Positions 34,370-42,255 of a DNA stretch of 64,000 nucleotides are shown one piece after another (position 1 is the first letter of the stretch; every line of letters starts with the position of its first letter). The notes under the pieces are model-generated. The model ran no database searches, was not told the DNA's origin, and saw only the letters and a program-made list of their open reading frames with translations. A program made the position numbers and the translations under genes. This DNA comes from Pokkaliibacter sp046614695 (GTDB taxonomy: Bacteria > Pseudomonadota > Gammaproteobacteria > Pseudomonadales > Balneatricaceae): the NCBI RefSeq assembly GCF_046614695.1, contig NZ_JBKKHQ010000021.1, positions 62,001-126,000 of the forward strand. The letters run 5' to 3'.

Positions 34370-35023
34370 ATGCTCATCCGCTGTTTCCTGCTACTACTCA
34401 TCTTGCTGCCCGGCGGCTGGCTGATGGCTGCCTATACGGGCATCAGCGAGACAACGCTGAGTAAGGTGCAGCAGGCCTACGGCATGCCGGCACGCAAGCG
34501 AGTCGAGGCCTGGCGCGATCTGATGGCGGACTCCACTCTCAAGCAAACCGCTGAAACCACGCGGCTTCGCGTGGTGAATGACTTCTTCAATAACGTACAG
34601 TGGCTGGAAGATACGACCGTCTGGGGTAAAACTGACTACTGGGCAACTCCACTGGAGATGCTGGAGCGTAATGCCGGCGACTGTGAAGACTTCTCCATCG
34701 GCAAGTATTTCACCCTGCTGGAGCTTGGGGTGGCTGAGGATAAGCTGCGCATCATGTACGTTAAATCCCTGACTTATAATCAGGCGCACATGGTATTGCT
34801 GTATTACGCCAGCCCCGGCGCGATGCCAATGGTGCTGGATAACATCAAGAAAACCATTGAGCCTGCCAATCGCCGCACTGACCTTGTGCCTGTGTACAGT
34901 TTCAACGGCTCAGGCTTGTGGATTAACAAATCCCCGGCAGGTCAGAAGGTGGGAAACAGCGCTGATCGTATCGGCCCCTGGCGTGGCCTTCTGGCCCGAA
35001 TGAGGAACGAAGGGCTGCTTTAG
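34370..35023 (+). CDS. LapG-like periplasmic transglutaminase-type cysteine protease
   Basis: 217 residues with a signal peptide (hydrophobic 5-20). It belongs to the bacterial transglutaminase-like cysteine protease (BTLCP) family, whose best known member LapG cleaves large biofilm adhesins unless held by the c-di-GMP receptor LapD. The catalytic triad is visible: Cys105 (NAGDCEDFS), His140 (NQAHMV), Asp157 (VLDN). Neither a LapD-type receptor nor a giant adhesin gene is adjacent in this window. Followed 140 bp later by two lipoprotein genes. Confidence 0.82.
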   Translation: MLIRCFLLLLILLPGGWLMAAYTGISETTLSKVQQAYGMPARKRVEAWRDLMADSTLKQTAETTRLRVVNDFFNNVQWLEDTTVWGKTDYWATPLEMLERNAGDCEDFSIGKYFTLLELGVAEDKLRIMYVKSLTYNQAHMVLLYYASPGAMPMVLDNIKKTIEPANRRTDLVPVYSFNGSGLWINKSPAGQKVGNSADRIGPWRGLLARMRNEGLL

Positions 35024-35162
35024 TCCACATAACGCCAGACATTGGCGCGCTGCGTGGTATTTCCCCTGAGCAGGGACTGCACAGTGAGGGCCTTTTGCTT
35101 TATGCTTCGGAATCAGTCTGTAACCTTTCTGCCCATCACTGGCAACAAGTAAGGATGGCCAT

Positions 35163-35855
35163 ATGACGCGAGTTTGGCTTGCCCCCCTATCTCTTCTGGC
35201 ATTCGCTCTGGGCGGTTGTCAGCAGTGGAATGAACAAAACCTGAAGTCTCCTGTTCCTCAGGCGGAGACCTACCCCTATACCACACAGCAGAAGATGCAA
35301 ACTGCCCATCATTGGGACGTACTGGCATCGGATATGGCCAATCAGATCGCCATGTCTCTGCCTGACCGCAACATGACGGTTTACGTAGATGAGCCAGCTG
35401 AGCAAACCGATTTTGCCAAGGCGTTTCATCAGATGCTGCAGAGCCAGCTGATGAAGCATCAGGTGATTGTGGCTGTTGATCCGGTCGGTGGCGCTGCTCA
35501 TGTCAAGTATAGTGCGCAGTTGCTGCAGCATCAGGGTATCGACGGTGCCAAGGCGGTTCCGGGGACTTACACCGTGCTGGGAACAGGTCTGGCCGTTATG
35601 CGTAACGCCGTCAAGCACAGCTGGGAAGGTTCCTATCTGGCCCTGCCACTACTGGGCCTCGGCGCGGATTACCTGACCGGCCGTACTACCTCCATCGAAG
35701 GAGCAGAAGTGCTGATTACCACCCAGATGGTGTATGGCAGCACGCTGCTGATGTCAGAATCTGACCTCTATTACATCAACAAGGAAGGCGCAGGCCACTA
35801 CACCAGCGTGCCAAACGCCATGCCAGCCAAAACGATGCAAGTGGTGGGTGAATGA
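35163..35855 (+). CDS. Lipoprotein of unknown function, upstream of FlgO-like gene
   Basis: 230 residues with a lipoprotein signal (LLAFALGGC, lipobox Cys about residue 19). The mature part is mixed alpha/beta with a Gly-rich hydrophobic stretch (YLALPLLGLGADYLTG). It overlaps the next lipoprotein gene by 4 nt, so both probably act together at the outer membrane. I do not recognise a family with certainty. Confidence 0.7.
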   Translation: MTRVWLAPLSLLAFALGGCQQWNEQNLKSPVPQAETYPYTTQQKMQTAHHWDVLASDMANQIAMSLPDRNMTVYVDEPAEQTDFAKAFHQMLQSQLMKHQVIVAVDPVGGAAHVKYSAQLLQHQGIDGAKAVPGTYTVLGTGLAVMRNAVKHSWEGSYLALPLLGLGADYLTGRTTSIEGAEVLITTQMVYGSTLLMSESDLYYINKEGAGHYTSVPNAMPAKTMQVVGE

Positions 35856-36406
35856 AAGCAATGCGTACCTGGGCAGGCCTGCTGAGTCTGGCTGCCACCC
35901 TGACCCTCGCAGGTTGCGAAACAGACTCGGTGAAGCCCGCCGCACCTGAATCAGCCAATCTGGTGACCACCAGTCAGGATGCAGCCACTAAGCTGCTGTC
36001 CCAACTGGCACCTGCGGATCGTCCGACTCAGCCGGTGATGGTGGCGAGTTACGTCAACATTGATGAGCTTAGCGAGTCTTCCACGCTGGGCCGTACTCTG
36101 GCCGAGCAGATGGCGAGCAGCCTTACCCAGCAGGGTATCCCTGTGGTTGAGCTGAAGCTGCGTAATGCCCTGTTCATTCAGGAAGGCAATGGCGAGTTTC
36201 TGCTGTCGCGTGAGCTGAAAGACATCAGCCGCTCGCATCAGGCGCAAATGGTGGTGGTTGGTACCTACGCGGTAGCACGCCAGAACGTTTACGTGTCCAC
36301 CCGTCTGGTGCGTGTGGCGGATAATCGCATCATGGCGTCTGACGATTATCGTCTGCCCATGGATGGTGATGTCCGTTCCATGGCTGGCGTAAAGCGTTAC
36401 TACTGA
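35852..36406 (+). CDS. FlgO-like outer membrane lipoprotein
   Basis: 184 residues with lipobox TLTLAGC (Cys about 22). The rest fits the FlgO domain: VASYVNIDELSESSTLGRTLAEQMASSLTQQGIPVVELKLR and AQMVVVGTYAVARQNVYVSTRLVRVADNRIMASDDYRLP. FlgO proteins are outer-membrane lipoproteins needed for motility in Vibrio, but no flagellar genes are adjacent here, so the role may be more general. Coupled to the preceding lipoprotein gene. Confidence 0.75.
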   Translation: MKAMRTWAGLLSLAATLTLAGCETDSVKPAAPESANLVTTSQDAATKLLSQLAPADRPTQPVMVASYVNIDELSESSTLGRTLAEQMASSLTQQGIPVVELKLRNALFIQEGNGEFLLSRELKDISRSHQAQMVVVGTYAVARQNVYVSTRLVRVADNRIMASDDYRLPMDGDVRSMAGVKRYY

Positions 36407-36506
36407 TCTGTCGCGGCGACGTCGCTGAGACGTGCCAACATCGTTGGGAGCAGTGGGATGGGCCGCTGCTTCTGACAAAAGACAGCGGCAGTGTTGATGG
36501 GCGAGT

Positions 36507-38522
36507 TCAGTCCAGCAGCAGATTGCGTAAGGAGGCCAGGGTCTCGCGTGCCTTGGCCTGCTTTACTTCCTGACTGACGCCTTCGCGTCCTTCCCACTCC
36601 ACATCTTCCTGTGGCAGCTCATCCAGAAAGCGGCTGGGCACACAATCGAGCTTCTCACCAAACTGTTTACGTTGCCTGGCCAGTGTCATGGTCAGAGTTT
36701 CGCGGGCACGGGTGATGCCGACATACGCCAGTCGCCGCTCCTCTTCGATGGTATCCATCTCTATGGAGTTACGGTGTGGCAGCAGCTCTTCTTCCATGCC
36801 AATCAGAAACACATGGGGAAACTCCAGACCCTTGGCCGCATGCAGGGTCATCAGCTGCACCCGGTCGGATTCATCCTCTTCTTCCTGACGCTCCAGAATA
36901 TCCATCAAAATCAGACGGTTAATGACATCCTTGATATCTGCTTCAGGGTCATCTTCCAGTAAGCGCTCATGGGTCGAGCGCAGGGAGTCAATCAGGAACC
37001 AGACGTTCTCCATGCGCCTTTCTGCAGCATTAGGCGTTGGCGAGTGCTGTTGCAGCCAGCCGGGAAAGTCGATATCCAGCACCATCTGCCGGACAACGGC
37101 GACCGGGTCTTCCTGATAGCAACGCTGCTGGGTTTGCTCAACCCAGTGGCCAAAACGGCGCAATTTATCCAGCGCTTTCTCAGGCAGATGCTGAGCCAGT
37201 CCCATCTCGGAGCAAGCGGCCAGCATCGAGGTGCCGCGCTCGGTGGCGTAGGCTGACAGCTTCTCCAGCGTGGCAGGGCCAATCTCACGGCGCGGTACGT
37301 TGACGATACGCAGGAAGGCGTTGTCGTCATCCGGGTTGATCATCACCTTAAGATAGGCCATCACATCCTTGATCTCTGCGCGGGCAAAGAAGGACTGTCC
37401 ACCACTTAGCTTGTAGGGAATCTGAAAGGCCTGCAGCTTGGTTTCGATCAGGCGCGCCTGATGATTGCCGCGATACAGAATGGCGTAGTCGCGAAACTCG
37501 GTGCGCTTGCGCATCTTGTGTTCAAGGATTTCCGTCGCCACGCGCTCGGCTTCGTGATCCTCATGGCGACACAGCACAATGCGTAGCGGATCGCCCATGC
37601 CTTTGTCACTCCAGAGCTCCTTGGTGAACTCGTGAGGGTTGTTGGCGATGAGAACGTTGGCTGCCTTTAGGATACGGCTGGTGGAGCGGTAGTTCTGCTC
37701 AAGCTTCACCACTTTGAGGCTGGGAAAGTCTCGCGCCAGCTGGCCGATATTTTCCGGACGCGCGCCACGCCAGGCGTAGATGGACTGGTCATCATCCCCT
37801 ACCACCGTGAACTGGGCGCGTTTGCCGACCAGCAGTTTCACGAGCAGGTACTGGCTCAGGTTGGTGTCCTGATACTCATCCACCAGCATGTAATGGACGC
37901 GGTTCTGCCAGCGCTCAAGCACATCGGGATGATCACGGAAAAGCTCGGCGGGTATACGAATCAGATCGTCAAAATCGACAGCGTTGTAGGCTAGTAACAG
38001 GCGGTTGTATTCCTGATAGACCTGACCTGCCAGCAGCTGATCATTATCCTCGGCATGGCTGATGACATGGGCCGGTGCGGCCAGGTCATTCTTCCAGTTG
38101 GAGATCTGGTGCTGGACGAACTCGGCGACATCGCCTTCCTGCTGCTGAAACTGGGTCAGAATGTCCTTGATCAGTGCCAGCGCATCCTGCTGGTCAAAGA
38201 TCGAAAAACCGGGTTTGAAACCGAGGATTTTATGCTCGCGGCGAATAATGTTGAGACCCAGATTGTGGAAGGTGGAGACGGTCAGACCGCGGGCAGCATT
38301 GCCCTTGATGAGCTTGCTGACACGCTCTTTCATTTCCCGTGCGGCCTTATTGGTAAAGGTCACAGCGAAGATGTTCTGGGCCTTGTAGCCGCACTGTTCG
38401 ACCAGATAGGCGATCTTGCGGGTGATCACCGAGGTTTTGCCACTGCCGGCGCCAGCTAGGACCAGTAAGGGGCCTGAAATGTAGCGGACGGCTTCCTGTT
38501 GGCGGGGGTTTAACTGGCTCAC
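36507..38522 (-). CDS. rep: ATP-dependent DNA helicase Rep
   Basis: 671-residue superfamily 1A 3'-5' helicase that clears proteins ahead of replication forks. MSQLNPRQQEAVRYISGPLLVLAGAGSGKTSVITRKIAYL aligns with Rep better than UvrD; other motifs are AVTFTNKAAREMKERV, VDEYQDTN, VGDDDQSIYAWRGA, LEQNYRST and VQLMTLHAAKGLEFPHVFLIGMEE. Start GTG 38522 is preferred over GTG 38531 because AGG lies about 9 nt before it and it matches the E. coli Rep N-terminus. Confidence 0.92.
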   Translation of the reverse strand: MSQLNPRQQEAVRYISGPLLVLAGAGSGKTSVITRKIAYLVEQCGYKAQNIFAVTFTNKAAREMKERVSKLIKGNAARGLTVSTFHNLGLNIIRREHKILGFKPGFSIFDQQDALALIKDILTQFQQQEGDVAEFVQHQISNWKNDLAAPAHVISHAEDNDQLLAGQVYQEYNRLLLAYNAVDFDDLIRIPAELFRDHPDVLERWQNRVHYMLVDEYQDTNLSQYLLVKLLVGKRAQFTVVGDDDQSIYAWRGARPENIGQLARDFPSLKVVKLEQNYRSTSRILKAANVLIANNPHEFTKELWSDKGMGDPLRIVLCRHEDHEAERVATEILEHKMRKRTEFRDYAILYRGNHQARLIETKLQAFQIPYKLSGGQSFFARAEIKDVMAYLKVMINPDDDNAFLRIVNVPRREIGPATLEKLSAYATERGTSMLAACSEMGLAQHLPEKALDKLRRFGHWVEQTQQRCYQEDPVAVVRQMVLDIDFPGWLQQHSPTPNAAERRMENVWFLIDSLRSTHERLLEDDPEADIKDVINRLILMDILERQEEEDESDRVQLMTLHAAKGLEFPHVFLIGMEEELLPHRNSIEMDTIEEERRLAYVGITRARETLTMTLARQRKQFGEKLDCVPSRFLDELPQEDVEWEGREGVSQEVKQAKARETLASLRNLLLD

Positions 38523-38581
38523 GACAGACACCTGTAAAAGTTCACAAAGCGGCGGCCATTTTAGCAGATCGCTTCACAAAA

Positions 38582-38601
38582 CGTTGCACAACGGACGTTG
38601 T
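38582..38601. repeat. Overlapping palindromes between rep and the EAL gene
   Basis: CGTTGCACAACGGACGTTGT holds three alternating half-sites: CGTTG-CA-CAACG and ACAACG-GA-CGTTGT share the middle half. Such clusters can be operators. It lies 60 bp from rep and 160 bp from the GGDEF-EAL gene; the regulator is unknown. Confidence 0.35.
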
Positions 38602-38759
38602 AATAAATTGATATAAAGCGCTAAAGTGGATTTTACTTCACGAATTACGACAGTTGGTTTGAAAACACTCTGGAATCAGTGCCTTCGTGAAAACACATAC
38701 GACTTTTCCTCCCTTTTTTGCTTCAGCGGATGCAGTTTCAGGCTCTGGAGTTGAATGGC

Positions 38760-40532
38760 ATGAACAAGGACAACCCACAGGCTGCCGAGCGGCCACTTAA
38801 GCTGCTGCTGGTTCATCCCAGCCCGCAGGCACTGAGCTTGTTCAAGCTGCTGGTGGGTCGTGCTGAGGGTCGCTATCAGCTGGATTGGTGTCCGGACGTG
38901 GCCTCAGCTCAGGAATGGCTATCCCTGCACTGGATTGATCTTATCCTGCTGAACAATACCCAGCGTGCTGACAGGCCTATCGATCAGCTCGGTCTGAATA
39001 ACGCTGACACCAGCTCGATTCCCGTAGTGGTGCTTGCCCGCTCACTGAGTCTGAGCCAGGGGCAGCGACTGATCCATGATCAGGGCGCCGCAGACTACCT
39101 CTCGGTACTTCAGCTTTCACTCGACAGTTTTGAAAAGGCGATGCATCACGCGCTGGAGCGTCATGAGCAGCGCGGCATTCTGCACCGTATCAGCCATCAG
39201 GATATTGTGACCGGCACGGCGAACCGCCAGCTGTTTTTTCAGCGTCTGCAACTGGCGATGACGGAAGCCTCTGCCACCCAGAAGTCACTGGCCATGCTGC
39301 AGCTCAATCTGGATGGTTTCCAGAAAATTAATGACTCTCTGGGCAATGACCTGGGCGATGATATTCTGCGTGAGACCGTCCAGCGTCTGTTATTGACCCT
39401 ACCTTCCATTGAGCATCTGGCACGGATCAGCGATAACCAGTTCGGAATTCTGGTCAAAGGCATGGAGCACCGTGAGCAGGTGATGACCACGGTTTTCCAG
39501 CTGCAGCAACTCTTCAGCCAGCCCTACACGCTGGACACCGGACAGATCAATCTGGGCTGCAGTATCGGCGCGAGTTTTTATCCGGATACAGCCGTCACGC
39601 TGGATGAGTTGGTGCGGCAGGCGGGCATCGCGATGCACGAAGCCAAGCGCCATGCTGGTGTCAGCCATCATTTATTTGAACCCGGTATGGACTCGAAAAC
39701 CTCGGCGGCTTTCAGCCTTGAGGCAGACTTCCGACGGGCGCTGCGGCGTAATGAGTTACGGCTTTTCTATCAGCCGCGTGTCGATGTTCGCAGTGAGGAT
39801 ATTCTTGCTGCAGAAGGCCTGATTCGCTGGCAGCACCCGACCCGAGGGCTACTGAACCCGGCAGAATTCATTCCGATGGCCGAGCGTACCGGCCTGATCG
39901 TCCCTATGGGCTACTGGGTGATTCATCAGGCCTGTCAGGATGCCAATTTCCTTCGTAGTCAGGGCCTTCCGGCGATTCAGCTGTCCATCAACCTCTCGTT
40001 CCGCCAGTTCAGCGACCCGATGCTGACCCGCACCATTACCCGTATTTTTGAAACGACACGCGCCGACCCCGCCAGTATCGAATTTGAGCTGACGGAATCC
40101 GCGATGATGAAAAGCGAGCAGCAAACCACCCAGTGCATTCGTGAACTCACGGAGCTTGGTGCCTGCTTTGCACTGGATGATTTCGGAACCGGCTATTCCT
40201 CCTTTGCCCATCTGCAGCGCTTGCCCCTCTCGCGTCTGAAAATCGACAAATCCTTTGTGCAGGAAGCGGCGGACTGTCCGGATAACGAAGTGATTGTGCG
40301 GGCCATGATCAGTCTGGCCCATAACCTGCGGATGCAGGTGGTGGCCGAAGGGGTCGAGACACCGGAGCAGTTGTTATTCCTGCGCCAGTATCGCTGTAAT
40401 CAGGCGCAGGGATTTCTGTTTGGCCGCCCGCAGCCCTTCTCTGTTCTTTGTGATTTGCTGGAAGGCCAGCAGTATCAACGCCAGTCCACAAGCCAGGAAC
40501 TTGCCAACCCGCGGCAAAGCAGTAATTCTTAG
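38760..40532 (+). CDS. Receiver-like, degenerate GGDEF and EAL domain protein
   Basis: 590 residues. Order: receiver-like domain (about 5-130) whose acceptor position reads DLILLNNTQ, Asn in place of Asp; a degenerate GGDEF domain (DIVTGTANRQLFFQRL, signature site ARISDNQFGILV); and an EAL domain with ILAAEGLIRW (EGL in place of EAL), LSINLSFRQF, DDFGTGYSSFAHL, LKIDKSFV and VVAEGVETPEQL. The GGDEF part is probably inactive; most EAL metal ligands remain, so c-di-GMP breakdown is likely. ATG 38760 has GGAG 9 nt ahead; longer in-frame starts exist at 38730 and TTG 38718. Confidence 0.85.
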   Translation: MNKDNPQAAERPLKLLLVHPSPQALSLFKLLVGRAEGRYQLDWCPDVASAQEWLSLHWIDLILLNNTQRADRPIDQLGLNNADTSSIPVVVLARSLSLSQGQRLIHDQGAADYLSVLQLSLDSFEKAMHHALERHEQRGILHRISHQDIVTGTANRQLFFQRLQLAMTEASATQKSLAMLQLNLDGFQKINDSLGNDLGDDILRETVQRLLLTLPSIEHLARISDNQFGILVKGMEHREQVMTTVFQLQQLFSQPYTLDTGQINLGCSIGASFYPDTAVTLDELVRQAGIAMHEAKRHAGVSHHLFEPGMDSKTSAAFSLEADFRRALRRNELRLFYQPRVDVRSEDILAAEGLIRWQHPTRGLLNPAEFIPMAERTGLIVPMGYWVIHQACQDANFLRSQGLPAIQLSINLSFRQFSDPMLTRTITRIFETTRADPASIEFELTESAMMKSEQQTTQCIRELTELGACFALDDFGTGYSSFAHLQRLPLSRLKIDKSFVQEAADCPDNEVIVRAMISLAHNLRMQVVAEGVETPEQLLFLRQYRCNQAQGFLFGRPQPFSVLCDLLEGQQYQRQSTSQELANPRQSSNS

Positions 40533-40556
40533 GCCCCAAAAGGGAGGAACCTGCGC

Positions 40557-41018
40557 ATGATTCAGCAAAAAACCAAGCAGATGCCGCTGCATAAGCGGAT
40601 TGCACTGATTGCCCACGACAATCGCAAGGAAGAGTTGCTGAACTGGTGTCAGACGCACCTGCAGCACCTGCAAGGCCATCAACTGTATGCGACGGGTACT
40701 ACCGGCAAAGTGCTGGAAAAAGCGCTCAATGTCGAAGTGAACAAGCTGATTAGCGGCCCGCTGGGTGGTGATCAGCAGATTGGAGCGCGCATTACTGAAG
40801 GCCTCATCGATGTGATGATCTTCTTTTGGGACCCGTTTGAGCCGATGCCTCACGACCCGGATGTGAAAGCGTTGCTGCGCGTCGCGGCGGTCTGGAATAT
40901 TCCGGTGGCCTGTAGTCGTGCCAGTGCGGACTTCCTCATTACTTCGCCTTTCATGCGTGAATCGTACGAATACCGCGTGCCGGATTACGAGGCTTATCTG
41001 GCCGCGCGCGGCGTTTGA
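40557..41018 (+). CDS. mgsA: Methylglyoxal synthase
   Basis: 153-residue enzyme converting dihydroxyacetone phosphate to methylglyoxal and phosphate, a bypass that relieves sugar-phosphate stress. Marks: RIALIAHDNRKEELLNW, LYATGTTGKVLEKAL, SGPLGGDQQIGARITEG (catalytic Asp) and FFWDPFEPMPHDPDVKALLR. GGAGG lies 9 nt before ATG. Stands alone, 24 nt after the EAL gene. Confidence 0.95.
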   Translation: MIQQKTKQMPLHKRIALIAHDNRKEELLNWCQTHLQHLQGHQLYATGTTGKVLEKALNVEVNKLISGPLGGDQQIGARITEGLIDVMIFFWDPFEPMPHDPDVKALLRVAAVWNIPVACSRASADFLITSPFMRESYEYRVPDYEAYLAARGV

Positions 41019-41029
41019 TCCATCCGCAG

Positions 41030-41055
41030 ACGGGAAGTGTTCACCGGCTTCCCGT
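41030..41055. terminator. Hairpin between convergent mgsA and tetR genes
   Basis: ACGGGAAG (41030-41037) pairs with CTTCCCGT (41048-41055). No T-run on either side, so termination would be inefficient; the hairpin includes the end of the TetR gene. Confidence 0.35.
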
Positions 41056-41595
41056 AACTTCACTCTCGAATCCGGCCAGGGCTAATGCCAGCGCTTTGAT
41101 ACGCATTTCCTGCCCCTGAATTTCCCGAAACTCGGCACGCACGATCATCCCTTCAACGAAGGTCATTACGGCCTCAGTACGTAGCTCATCGTTCTCCATA
41201 ATCTGGCCAATACAGGCTTTCAGCCAGCGTTTGTGATGTCGTGCCTGGTCGGCAATTTCCTGGCCGGCTTCCTTAAATTCAGCCTGTGCATGCATGAACA
41301 TGCAGCCCTGAAAGTGCGCTTGCCGGAACCAGTCAAAGTGCCAATCAAGCAACGCGACAAGCTTTTCCCTGCTGGTCGAAGCCTGCGCCACCCGCTGTTC
41401 GATACTCTCTGCCATACGCGCATGGCGCACCGTCAGTACCGATTCAATCAGTTTGGCCTTGGAGCCAAAGTGCCGGTACATCGAGGTTTTCGAGACACCG
41501 GCGCTGTCACGAATCCAGTCCACACCGACGGCGTTGTAGCCATGCAGATTAAACAGCTCTTCGGCATGGCGAAGGATTAACTCTCGGGCATTCAT
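41041..41595 (-). CDS. TetR-family transcriptional regulator
   Basis: 184 residues. N-terminal DNA-binding part RELILRHAEELFNLHGYNAVGVDWIRDSAGVSKTSMYRHFGSKAKLIESVL, then an all-helical ligand domain. The gap to the divergent HPP gene holds a duplicated perfect palindrome that is a natural operator for this protein. Ligand unknown; the C-terminal domain is of the type found in regulators responding to small electrophiles or drugs, but that is only a guess. Confidence 0.85.
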   Translation of the reverse strand: MNARELILRHAEELFNLHGYNAVGVDWIRDSAGVSKTSMYRHFGSKAKLIESVLTVRHARMAESIEQRVAQASTSREKLVALLDWHFDWFRQAHFQGCMFMHAQAEFKEAGQEIADQARHHKRWLKACIGQIMENDELRTEAVMTFVEGMIVRAEFREIQGQEMRIKALALALAGFESEVTGSR

Positions 41596-41636
41596 GAGCA
41601 GTTACCGCGTTTCCGGTTCATCAGGATTACTTGCCA

Positions 41637-41683
41637 GGAAGTGTACAGATCTGTACCGTAATTGGAAGTGTACAGATCTGTAC
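41637..41683. promoter_or_regulatory. Duplicated palindromic operator for the TetR regulator
   Basis: GGAAGTGTACAGATCTGTAC occurs twice (41637-41656 and 41664-41683), each containing the perfect 14-bp palindrome GTACAGATCTGTAC; centres are 27 bp apart. The pair fills the divergent spacer between the TetR and HPP genes. Size and symmetry suit TetR dimers, predicting control of both genes. Confidence 0.75.
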
Positions 41684-41720
41684 GCTCGCATGAGAACCTA
41701 TAACGTTGAGTAAAACGGTG

Positions 41721-42248
41721 ATGAGACTGGAAAAGTTAAAAGGTGGCGGCGCGCTGCCGCCGCGGGCCAACAGAGTGCAGGTGTTGCGGGGTTTTGTGGG
41801 TGGTACGGCGGGGATTGTGCTGTTGGCCTATCTTGGTCAGTGGTCCGGTTTACCTTGGCTGATGGCACCTTTTGGTGCGACCTGCGTTTTGTTGTTCGCG
41901 GTGCCGGGCTCGCCATTGGCGCAGCCACGTAATGTTATTGGCGGGCATCTGCTGACCTGTGTCGTGGGGCTCGTGCTCTTGTACAGCTTTGGTCAGGCGC
42001 CCTGGGTACTGGCTGTGGGGGTCGGTGCCGGTATTGCACTGATGCAGCTATTGCACGTCGTGCATCCGCCTGCAGGGGCCAACCCTCTTGTGGTCATTTT
42101 GCTGGGAACAGCGCATATCGATGCCAGTTTCCTGCTGACGCCGGTCCTGACAGGAAGTGTTGGACTGATTCTGATTGCGGCCATCGTGAACAACATCGGC
42201 CAGCAGAGCCGCTGGCCGATGTATTGGTTGGGTAAGAGAGCGGATTGA
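41721..42248 (+). CDS. HPP family integral membrane protein
   Basis: 175-residue membrane protein of the HPP family with about four to five hydrophobic segments and the name-giving motif HVVHPPAGANPLVV after LLHV. Plant and cyanobacterial members have been linked to nitrite transport; bacterial roles are largely unknown. ATG 41721 is chosen; TTG 41706 is also in frame, but neither has a clear ribosome site. Control by the divergent TetR protein is likely. Confidence 0.75.
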   Translation: MRLEKLKGGGALPPRANRVQVLRGFVGGTAGIVLLAYLGQWSGLPWLMAPFGATCVLLFAVPGSPLAQPRNVIGGHLLTCVVGLVLLYSFGQAPWVLAVGVGAGIALMQLLHVVHPPAGANPLVVILLGTAHIDASFLLTPVLTGSVGLILIAAIVNNIGQQSRWPMYWLGKRAD

Positions 42249-42255
42249 GGTCAGG

